Positions 46,835 through 58,800 of a DNA stretch of 64,000 nt are shown one piece after another. The notes under the pieces are model-generated. The model was given only the letters and a program-made list of their open reading frames with translations, ran no database searches and was not told the origin of the DNA. Both the position numbers and the translations under genes were made by a program. The stretch spans positions 1-64,000 of the forward strand of contig NW_026570247.1 in NCBI RefSeq assembly GCF_019649055.1, written 5' to 3'. The DNA comes from Paramacrobiotus metropolitanus (lineage: Eukaryota; Tardigrada; Eutardigrada; Parachela; Macrobiotidae). Every line of letters starts with the position of its first letter. Position 1 is the first letter of the stretch.

Positions 46835-49800
46835 ATGCCCGCCGTGGCCCGTGCCGCTGGTGTCAATGGCCCGTCTGCTGACGCTGCTCGGCAGCAGCAG
46901 AGCAATGGACGCAGCGTATCCGGTAAATCCCCTGTTTGACTGTGTAGCTGAGCGCATTATTTACGAGAATCTTGTGTGTTTGTGGAGCGTCCTCCCGGCC
47001 GCGTTTTGGCCCGGACCCGCAGCGCGATGGCCGCGCGGTGGTTGAGACAGGGGAGTCGTTGGCCTGGACGCCGTCTGCGTCGTCAGCGCTGTCGGCCAGC
47101 AGGATCGCTGAACTGCGGCGCTCGCTGTTCATTCCCTGTCTGCCCGACGAGATCGAGCTGAACGAGCTGGTCGCGCGTCTCACGCTGCTCGGGAATATTC
47201 AGGAGATTATTATCAAGAGGAATCAGCGGGTAAGTTTTGCCCAAGACGGATTTATCATTTTTTTGTAGATTTTAAAAAATTATTCTGCGTGAAAAAATGT
47301 GGGGAAGTAATTCAGTTATTGATTTAATTAGTCATTTTTTATTCGGTCGAATTTCGTCGCCATTTTCCGTTCTCGACTTTGCGTGATGTGGTGTTGCCAT
47401 AGCTTTTCGCTTTTCTTGTCAATTTCGAGATGCGGTTGTTCTCATGGTAAATGACCGTAATTTTCTTGGGAATTTGCTACAATTATGGTAACATGCGCAG
47501 CACCGCAAATAATTTTTTTGCCAAACATTTTAATTATTTTATTATTTTCGTACGGTACGTACCAATTAGCAATTCAAATTTTGCTCCGAAAATACGATTT
47601 TTATTACAGCATTATTTTTGGTCGGCTTTCGTTGAATGTTCAGTTTTTGGTAAATCCTATTTTTAATTAGGAAATAATTTTTACTCGCTGAAAGCGGATT
47701 GTGGTAAATTGAGGCGTATTTTTGCAGGTGTTTTTCTTCGATTAAATTGAAAAAGCGATTAATAATTATTGATCAGTTGATTTGCAAATTATGAATCAAT
47801 TATTAAGCAAATGCAGTCGATTATTCGGTGCATTTTTTGTTGGTCGGTTTATCTGTTTTCATATATTTTTGAAATTATTCTTGTAGTCGCGCTTGGCTTG
47901 CTGATAAATTAATTGTGATTTGTGAAGTGAAATGACATGGCACGACGCATTAATTTTGCGTGTGTGGGGTTTATTCCAGACGGATCAAACCGAATCCATT
48001 TTTCAACCATTAATAATTTAATTCTTAAAAATTGCCAAAGATGTGTTAGTACTTGTTCGGTTTTTCTGGTTCGTTTACGGATTAAAGAGTGCTTGTGAAA
48101 TTATTTTTGTACCGATTTCTTGTTTGTAGAAGTGACTCGCATTTGTACTAATTTAAACACATTTGTAATAATTTTGTGTATTTGCTAGATTAATCACGCA
48201 GCAGCTAAAATTCGAAACAGATCGAACCGAATTATTTTTTCAACCATTAATAATTTATTTCTGAAAATTGCCGAACACTATCCGCTCCATTTTCGAATCG
48301 CCGAATCGGACCAATTTGTACAAAGCGTGCCGTGTCGTCTTTATTGGGTTATTCGAGTGAACATTGAATAGAAACAAAATTACGCGTCACATCATTTCAG
48401 TACATAATACACTTCATCCAATCTCTTACCAATACAGAACGTTTCCTGAACACAAGCAGCATTACCCCGCATCAAAGCTATACTGATTCTCTGCTTCAGG
48501 AATAGAGTGGACCGTTTCTCCTGTGTCCTCTCATAAAGCATCTTACCGAGCGTAGACATCTTACATTTAGATTCTTTACTCCACACGCCCATTGTTTCAA
48601 AAACCAAAGCAGAGAAAATAAAGTTAGCCCGTAGATATGCGTGCTTATTGTTTTTCTTTGCCTCTGCCATCGTGGCGGCCGCGCCGGCTTCCTGGGACGT
48701 CTTGGCAATGTAAGAAGTAGCCATGGTATCCGGGCACGTTACATCCCAAACCCAAGATCTGCCCTGGCTAAAGGGGACTGAGGTCATACCGTCCGGTCGT
48801 TTCAGGGTATCGCGGTACAGTCCTGGCGGCTCCAGAACCGAAGGGAGGCTGGCCGAGCCACACGCGCGATGGATAACATCTCTGATTTCGTTGTGACGGG
48901 AAATCTTCGCTTTAAGGCGCTTGCATCCCAAACCGTGATATCCCCACATCAACAATGCTGCCGCATTTGCACCGGTGTTCGACACATACTGGAGCGCCGA
49001 TGCGCTGCGCAATCGATATTCTCACTTCGGTATTTGACAACAAGGTACCAAGGCTTGCCACTGGAACCGCGTTGAGCCACAGTCCAGATTCGGGCTGGGA
49101 CACGGCTAGCAGCCGGGCTTTCTGATTAACGGAGTTGGTTTGACGTAATACTGCTTCTTTCTGCATGAGAACAACCGGTGTGTCCCAAGCACGCTGAGAG
49201 GCACGCAAGTTTTCTGCAGGAAGTTCCGTCACCCCCATTGCTTTCCAAGCTTGTGCCGTGCCGTGTGGAAATTGTAAATACAATGTAAGACTAAATGGTC
49301 GCATAGCCCCATACCCAGCATTCTGTACGCAAGCGGTGCAGTGCACTTGTACGAAACGGATATTTTGAACTCAGTCGTACAGTGCACTGCGCTGCATTCG
49401 TACTGAATGTGGAGATGTTGGGTATGCGACCATTTTGTCCTAAGCTGTACTCTGCGTAAAACGCAGCCAGAATTAATTGATTTAATTTTGGAATGATGTA
49501 ATTTATTTGTCTGCGACCTGGCGCTGCGCCGATAAGAATCCCGTTGCACATAAATCATAATTATATAATTGGCAGGCGGTGCGCTTCGGCATCGTCGTCT
49601 TCGTGGAGGAGGAAGCGGCGTTCGACGCGCTGCAGGCCGGCCTCGTGGTGCAGGAGCAGCGCGTGGCCATGGAGCCGCGCCGGTCGCCGGACGGGCGGCC
49701 GCACCCGCCGCGGCTGCCCCGCGACACGCCCACGCCCCTCATCGTCCAGCGCGCCCCCGGGGGCCGCGGCGTCCCCCTTGTCCGTGCTGCCGGCGGGCGT

Positions 49801-52800
49801 GCCGGTCCTCAGCGAAGACGAGGCCGACGAGCACCACCGCACGGGACGGCCCCCGGGGGCGGTGGCCTTCCGCGCCCCCGTCCTCCACAGCTGGCTGGAG
49901 TTGGTGGAGAAGAGGCAGCTTTTTTTAATTCTTAACTGTGCAATGATGGCCGTAGTTAATGGAACTATGACTGTAATGTCGCGATTTGAAAATTAAACCA
50001 AAACCACTTTTAAAAAAGAGGCAGCTGGCCGTGCCCGTGGTCCCGCTGTCTGGGGAAGCGGTTAAGAGGAAGAAGGCGCTCCACCACAAGGTCTCCTTTC
50101 TCACCGAGACGGAGGCCAGGGTCAAAAAGAGGGAGGAATTTTGAGAGGGAGGAATTTCTGCGTGGTCAAAAAGAGGGAGGAATTTTTGAAGCGAGGGAGG
50201 GAGGAATTTTGAAATGGTCAAAAAGAGGGAGGAATTTTTTCGAAGTTCAAATGAAGTACTTAGGGACCTCGAACCCAGGTCTCCGATGTCGCCCCCAAGA
50301 TTCTCTCATTATATACACAGTTTGAAGGGCTGAGTTGAACGGAAGTACTCGGGGACCTCGAACCCGGGACCGCGAGGTCGCCACCCAGATTTCCTTACCA
50401 AGAGGAATCGTTTGGCTCGTCCTCGTGCCGAATTCAAGACATGTTGAGGGTTCGATGAAACAGAAACACCAGTGACCTTTAGGTCGCCAAGTGAACTTTG
50501 GGTCGCCACCGATTTTCATAGTGATTCCTATACAGTTTGACATGCTGAGTCGAACTCAAGTACTCGGGGACCTCGAATTGGGTCCCGAGGTCGTTATTAC
50601 GACATGTACCACATATACACAGATTGCTGTGCTGAGTCAAACTGACGTGCTGGGGTTCTCGGACCCGCGTCCCCCAAGTCGCCACCACGATATAAATTTT
50701 ATATGCATAGTTTGATGTGCTTTATCAAGCCACTGCTGGGGGACGTAGAAACCGGGAACATTTCTCAATATTTTTAAATGTTTCTAAAAATTACTGAATG
50801 TTTCTAAATATTTTCACTAATATTTCTTGTTATATTTCTACATATTCCTAAATATATTTTTAAATATTCTAGATATTTTTAGACATATCTTTAACTATAT
50901 TTCAACATATTTTTTGATAGTTTTAAATATATCTGTAATTATGTCTTAACACATTATGTATATACTTTTGATTAATCTAGAATTAAGTTTTCTGATATTT
51001 CTGTACAGATGCATATCTGTACAATTTCTAAATATTTCTCAATATTTCTGGATGTCTCCAAGTACGGGCTAATACATTAATAAGTATTACCGTTTTACGA
51101 CTAGTCAGTACAAGATAACAACTAAATGAGAAGTACAACATCTAAATCGCAGCAACAGGGAATAACGGACAGGTGCTAAGTCATCCTTTGTATCGTGGCT
51201 TTCATGATATGCCAATAATCTCGTGATATGCAAATATACCACAATTTCTAAATACTTTAACTATTTGGTAATTTTTCTCAATATATATCGATATTTTTTT
51301 CAATTTTTCTCATGATTTCTGTGAATATTTTTTATTATATTTCTACATTTTTCTAAATATATTTGTTTTAGATTTTAAATATATTTCTAGATATCTTTGA
51401 ATATACTTAGTGGTATTTTTCGATACGTTCAAATATAATAAGTTATTTCTTGATACATTTCTGAATATATTTTGAAGATTCTAAATATTTTTTTAATCTG
51501 AAAAATATTTAATATTAATAAAGAATCTGAAAAATATTTAATATTAATAATTTAATATTATTTAATATTAATAAAGATTCTAAATATTTTTTTAATCTAG
51601 TATATCTGAAAAATAAAATACCGTAAATTTAAAACTGTTGAATAAAACAAGGTTTTTAAGAACTGGCATTTTACTTTAAAATACTTAAGTATCAAAATAC
51701 TTAACATGCCGAATTTTATTTAACTATAACCTCTACGTTTTTATCTCTGCTGATTATGTTCTAATCAAATTACTTTATGTAACGCTACTGTAGAGATAAA
51801 TTCGAACACTACTTTCAAATCAAATTTCTTAACGGTTACTTCAAGCTTTGGATCATAAATTCAATTCCGAAAGGTGCAACGGAATGGGAATTTTGGCACT
51901 GCCATGATTAAGCGAGCACAATAAGGGCTCAGTATGTCGCAGCGCAAAGGTCTTTACCACGCCTGCTTTGGATGCCATATCGCAAACCAGTCGCCGGTAT
52001 GGTCAGCAGCGTCTTCGACTGAGCGCGACAAGCTAGCAGGACTGCAACGTAAAGCTCTGAAAACCATCACTGATTACAAGATGCCGGTAACTCCGGAACT
52101 GTATCAGAAGTTGGGTTTTCTTCACATATTCGACCGATGGCGTCAGAGCGATGCGGTGTGGCTGTTCAAGTTCAGGAACAAAGATCAGTTCTCGCTTCCG
52201 GCCTACCTCCTGGACATGATTCAAGTAAAAGATAATGCCATGAGCTACAATTTGCGGAAGCCGGCCCGGATCAATGCTATGCGGGCAAAGAAAGTTATCG
52301 GAGGGTGGACTATGGAAATGCGACTAAAGCGTCTTCTTGATAAAATTCTTGCTGTTAATCCTAAAATTCTCGAAGCTAGTTCTGTACCTCCTTTTAAATT
52401 TGTACTCAAACCTGTTGAGCTGTCCTAGATGTTTTTGTTAGCAGAAAAATGTTTTTGTTCGACCAGACTTGAAGTCCCGTTGGGTTGTCTACTCTTGCGC
52501 CGTAATAATAATAATAATAATAATATGATATTTTGATATAACCTTTTATATTTTATCTTTGTTTGGATTCTAAAATTGTAGTGGGAATTCGACGTCTTTG
52601 TAGAACGGCATTAAATATTTGAAACACTGATTTTTTAAAGCAAATCTACAACGCATTTCTTTTATCTGCCGATGACACATTGCAGCTCAACGTCACATGA
52701 CACAATGTTTCGTAACGAGACTTTTTGATGTACTGGTTTCTTACAAAACGTTCGCGCTCATTTAATGTACGGATAGCCTCTAATTTCCACGATTTTTTAA

Positions 52801-55800
52801 AATTATTTTAAAGAATTATGGAAAAACGATTAACATCTCATTGTATAATTTCAGTACACAGCATCATCAAAGTTTTGTTCTCGGAGTTTCGCATACATCG
52901 TAGTTTCTTCCCAGCATCGCTAGTTTCTACCGGGTGGCCGAACAAAATGGCGGTCTGCTTTACCTGAGTGCCGCTGGTCTGTCAGATGCTTGACTGACAT
53001 CGTTCTAGTGTCATTTGAAAGAGCATCTTTACTGCATACAAAAGTTAAAATAAACCGACATTGTAAATAGGTTTATATTTTTTATGAATTCTTTTATGCA
53101 TTTCGGTTTTTAGCAGAGCCAGAGACTCCGCATATTTTTCGTATATTTTTCGACGCATGCAGCATCTGCGGTATATGGTGCACACTCCGAATAGAACGTC
53201 CATTTTATTCCTCGTGTTTGTCTCGCATTCGTTCCTTATAGCGGAATCAGACTTAAGCCCAGACTTGGGCGCCTTTTTGCGGAGCGGAGAAATTCTCAGC
53301 GGTAAAATTGAATTTACCGAAGATCAGAGAAAAACATGAACACTGTTTTCAAAACCACATCTACGTACATCTGGAAATGTGGTTTCTGCCATAAACGGAA
53401 GAAACATAAAAAGCACCGAAAAAACTTATGCCTATATTTAATATGTATTTGGCGGGTGGCGGAAGATTAGGCAATGGCGGGCGGAGCCGCTGCGGAAGTG
53501 CGAATTTTTTTTGTTGCGGCGGGGCGGAAAATTTTTAGTAAGAGCGGGGAGTGCGGAAAGCGGAGATCTCGAGGGCGGCCCAAGTCTGACCGGGATATGT
53601 AGGTCTACTACGTATTCATTGCATTACTATTGATTAATGAATAACCCAGATGCAGAATTATTATCCAAAAAATAATACACAATTTATTTTAATTTCTGTT
53701 TTGAAAATTAACTGCGTAGCGCTTTTAAAATAACTGTTTTTAAGTTAAACAGAAAAATTTAGGAATCCATTCGAAAGTGCAAATTTAAATTTGAATTGAA
53801 CGTGTAAATAAATTTTTTTTAAACAAAATTTTAGTTAAAATGATTTTGCTTTGGGCGGTAATTGGCAGGTTAATAGAAATAATTTAATATCCGTTTGAAA
53901 ATTCATGAATTACTTTAAAATTTCGGATTTTTAAAATAAAAAATAATTAAGCAGCCAAAAGATTTTAAAAGTTGTTTTTTTTTTCAATTCGACTGAGATT
54001 TATCTCATGTTTTATTCAGCACTTAACACAGGCAGTTAAATTGTGTGGCGAATCGCTTTTCATCATTGGATAAGTCATCCTGTGCAGATGTATGTATACG
54101 AAAGTCGAAATATATAGAAAAATAAATTCATTGGAACTAATGTATCCGTGTTTTGCGCAAAATTTTTGTTAACCAAATTGATTCCTCAGATAATATTCGT
54201 TCTGAGTTTTGGCTATTGTACCCGACCAGTGCTGAAGTGGATTTCGGGTAACTACTTAGATTTAACTTTAGATAATGTGCTTTCTTATGGATTTCAGATG
54301 GTAGTATCTATTGGTAAATCGAGATTAGGGTAATTTGGCATCTGTTTTGAATTGTTCAGATGTCTTCGTTTTTAGCTGTTTTGATATTTGTTGAGCACCG
54401 ACCTTGATATTCTGGTGTTCCAAGATTCATTTATCTATGTAGCTGTTAAGTTGTTTTGTTGTTTAATAGGTTTTTAAAATTTAATAGGTTTTAAAAAATT
54501 TAGAATTAGTTAGAAATTGTAGAGATATGTACAGAAAGATCAAAACACGCAATTTTAGAATAATCAAAAATATATTCAGAAATGTGTTGAAACAGAACAG
54601 AATAGATTCGAAGGACGCGGTTCCGAGGCCCCGGAGCATTTCAACAGCAAACTGCGCATATATGCTATACACCGTGGTGGCGACCTCAAGACCCGGTTTC
54701 GATGGTCCCCGAGTACTGTAGTTCGTCTCAGCACATCAATTTATGCATATAAAATGTATATCGTGGTGGCGACTTGGGGGACGCGGGTCCGAGAACCCAA
54801 GCACTTCAGTTCGACTCAGCACAGCATACTATGTATATGTGGTACATATGTATGTATATGTATGTCGTAATAATATATGTATGTCGTCGTAATAATATAA
54901 TATATGTCTATGTATATGTATGTCGTAATAACGACCTCGGGACCCAGTTCGAGGTCCCCGAGTACTTGAGTTCGACTCAGCATGTCAAACTGTATAGGAA
55001 TCACTATGAAAATCGGTGGCGACCCAAAGTTCACTTGGCGACCTAAAGGTCACTGGTGTTTCTGTTTCATCGAACCCTCAACATGTCTTGAATTCGGCAC
55101 GAGGACGAGCCAAACGATTCCTCTTGGTAAGGAAATCTGGGTGGCGACCTCGCGGTCCCGGGTTCGAGGTCCCCGAGTACTTCCGTTCAACTCAGCCCTT
55201 CAAACTGTGTATATAATGAGAGAATCTTGGGGGCGACATCGGAGACCTGGGTTCGAGGTCACTAAGTACTTCATTTGAACTTCGAAAAAATTCCTCCCTC
55301 TTTCTGACCATTTCAAAATTCCTCCCTCCCTCGCTTCAAAAATTCCTCCCTCTTTTTGACCACGCAGAAATTCCTCCCTCTCAAAATTCCTCCCTCTTTT
55401 TGACCCTGGCCGAGACGGATGATGTAAGTAGAATGCGGATGTATATTTTCGCCGGTTTTCAGTTTGTACAGCGGATTTTGTATAAATTTTTCTGAATTTT
55501 TGTGAATTTTTTATGGAATTTTGCGGATTTTAAAGTTCATCCAAATACTGTATCGATTTTGCATTAATATTCACAGATGAATTTATTTTAGGTTTTATTT
55601 GATTTATTTATGCTCATTTTCCTTTTTTTATTTTGCTGGGAATATTTTGGGTTTTTTCTTTATTTTTTCTTGATTTATGAGTTCGTATTTTGGGTATGTT
55701 CAGATTTATTAATTATGGAATTTTCGAAATTTCTTGTAATAATTGTTTTGCCGATGAATTTCCATGCTTTTTCTCGGAGGGCTTTTGGCGAATTTAAAAT

Positions 55801-58800
55801 TTTTTTAATTTTTTTGTGTGTCAAAAAAACAGCCAAATCAAGCACAATACAGTTCTCGAAAAATGCTGCCCGGTTTTTCATTTCATCGGATGATTTCCAT
55901 TTTTTCTGCATCTTACCGGAAAACTCGCATTATTATTAACGAGATAACGGCCCCGCCCGCTGACTGTAAGGTAACCCTTTAATGCTACCATTTTCTGATA
56001 TTATGTGGTCAATTTTTAATGTTATTTGAGTGTTTGATTTTTCATATTTTTCATTATTTACTTGATTTTATTTCACCGTAATATACAGTGCAAAAATGAT
56101 TACAGTTATGTTGCAGCCGTGTCAGCAGATGCGCTTGTTGATGGAGCGGTCGCAGTTGAGTGCGGAGGAGCGCGATGCCCGGGAGAACGTGCGCCGCCAG
56201 CTGGAAGCCACGTTCCGGCGCATTTTCCGCCGGTGCACGGTGCGATTATATGGATCCTCCGTCAACACCTTCGGCGTCCGCGGATCCGACATCGACAGCT
56301 TCCTCGATCTGCACTTGGACGAGATAACGGCCCCGCCCGCTGACTGTAAGGTAACCCATTTAAGTACTTCTACCATTTTCTGATGTTATCTAGTCAATTT
56401 TTAATGTTGTTTGAGTTTTTAATTTTCATAATTTGCGCATTCACAAGGGTGTTAATAATTCGCTGTTAAATTTTACTGGTTTAATTCCACAGTTAAACGC
56501 GGTGAAATCACTACATAATATGATTATTATTAATTTAACTACAGCGCCTTAGGCGAAAATTAATGGATTATTTCAGTGTTCTGTAATTAATTGAAGTGGT
56601 TCAAATTGAGGCTTTGCTATTCGGTTTAATTAATTTTTTATTTAATTTGGCAGTTTAGCTTTTCTTACTTTTAGCATTAATAAATATCGGATAATTATTA
56701 CAAAGTAATTTGAAAATTATTCGGGAATGTCGTTTGCTTTCTTTGGTGCAGAGTTTTTTTATATTTTAATTGCTAATAATTTGCCGTTAATTAATAGTTA
56801 TGTTTACGTGATAATTACCTGATAATTGGCGATTTAGCAGTTATTCGGGAATGTGGTGTATTAATTATTTTGGTGTAATGTAATTTTTTTGCGGTGTTTT
56901 GTTGTTTATAGCCCCGCGAGCAGCCGATGAGCTATTATTTTTCCAACGTGACGCAGCTGTTCCAGTGCCCGTACGAGCCGTGGGAGCTGGCTGGGGAGTC
57001 GCCGAAAGACATCCTGCGCTTGATGGAGAAGCTGCTGCGCTACCTGGCCAAGAGCGAGAACTACGAGGACGTGCTGGCCATTCCCGCGGCCCGCACGCCC
57101 ATCCTCAAGCTGCGCCATCCCGCCGCGCACCTCAGCGTCGACGTCTCCTTCACCAGCAAGTACGCACCCGCGCTCGACGCTCAGAATAAATCGTAGTTAT
57201 TTCTGGAATTAATCCAGAAAAATTACAAAATTAATTTGGACTTCTATAGATATACAAACAATTTAAGAAAATAATAAGAAATTATTTTTCGGTATCGTAA
57301 TTGTGTTTCAAATATAAACAAGAATGGTTTAAGCAATAATTGGGAGTTCTGTAGAGTTTTAAATTCATTTAGATTAAAATAATATGAATTATTACCGGAA
57401 ATAATATTTATTTTTGACGTTGCAGTGATATGGAATAATGTGCGAAATCAGTTGAAAATCGCTGTAAAATAATAAAAATAATCACGACAATAATAATTAT
57501 TTTGGAAGATGGTGTAAAAGTTTTGGTGTTTTTAATACGTTATTTCACTTATTTGATGGTTGACTCTACGATAAATCATAAAAGTCTGATTGAATGCCGT
57601 AAATTGGGATGTGTAAAAAATGACTGCAGAACATCTCTGTAAATTTGCACAGGATCGTAGTGCAGTGGCGCAGCTCTTCACCACTTATAACATTTGTCTT
57701 ATCGGATTTCTGGTTTTATTTTTCCGTATGCGTCAGGTTGCTTACCGTAATTTATCAGGTTAAATGACTATTTTAACGGGTGGTCAGTGACCTCAAAAAT
57801 TGATTTTCCAGATAATTTTGCACACAGTTTTTGTCTGTTATAACTGTTTCTAACAAGAAAATAAATTAATTCTCAGGGACGTTGAAGAAATGGCATAATA
57901 AACTGCAGGTTGGTGTTGGAGAACACGGGCCTGCTGATTCTGTACAGCCATCCGGCTGCGAATTAGAAATAAATTTCCAGAAATAAATTTTAGAAATTAC
58001 ATTTTGATTTCTGTAAATAAACTTCAGTAAGGGGAGTATAACGTTTTGCAAATAAACCATAGTAAAAATGTTTAATCCAAATATGTACCTTTTAATAGAC
58101 GAATGTCGGTAACAAATAAGCTTAAAATAATAATAAGTCCTAATCGCAGGTCAGTGTTTGAGAACACGGGCATGTTGATTCTTCAATTCTTCACAGCCAT
58201 GCCGATGTCCGGCTGCAAATTAGAAATAAATTTCAGAAATATATTTTAGAAACTAAATCTCTGTAAATAAATTGCAGTAAGGTGAGTAAAAATTTTGGCA
58301 AATAAACTATAGTAAAAATGTTTAATCCAAATATGTACCTTTTAATAGACGAATTTTGGGTAGCTTAAATAAGCTTAAATAATATAATCATAATTGCAGG
58401 TTAGTGTTCGAGAACACGGGCCTGTTGATTTTGTACAGCCACCTGGAGCCCCGACTGCGTCCGCTGGTGTTGACGCTGCGGCAGTGGGCGGACGCCAAGG
58501 AGCTGACGGGCAGCGAGGACTGACCAAGTACGCCCTGACGCTGCTCCTCGTCTTCTTCCTCCACACCCAGGAACCCCCGTCCTCCCGCCGCCCGACGAGA
58601 TCCACCGCCATGTCGTGAATAATCCCCGTCTGACGCTTTTTTTGACGCTTCACGCTCTCATCCTCCCGCCGCCCGACGAGATCCACCGCCATGTCGTGAA
58701 TAATCCCCGTCTGACGCGACTTCAGCTTCGATCTGAGAGGAAATTGGCCGACTTGGCCAAGGAGTTGCCGCCCTCGAGGAACACGAAAACGGAAGGTATG

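Larger units (their letters stand above)
50116..55409. mobile_element. Long-inverted-repeat element (MULE/foldback-like) inside a TUT1-like exon
   Basis: A 5.3-kb element. Terminal inverted repeats of at least 600 bp (about 50116-50750 and 54690-55409) start CCAGGGTCAAAAAGAGGGAG and contain several GGGAGGAATTT units followed by about 100-bp subterminal units built around GGGGACCTCGAACC and GGTCGCCACC. It is flanked by exact 10-bp CCGAGACGGA (50104-50113 and 55410-55419). A 9-11-bp duplication with very long TIRs is typical of Mutator-like elements. The interior is AT-rich, holds a LINE fragment and no transposase, so this copy is non-autonomous. It lies 10 bases before a good splice donor (55424). 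Confidence 0.85.

Noticed and set aside
48869..49075. Plus-strand frame inside TUT1-like intron 2
   Set aside because: The minus strand carries recognisable retrotransposon protein here; the plus frame is its shadow.
50247..50543. 98-codon frame present in both arms of the long-TIR element
   Set aside because: Conserved only because the arms are inverted copies; it reads through non-coding subterminal repeats and has no protein character.
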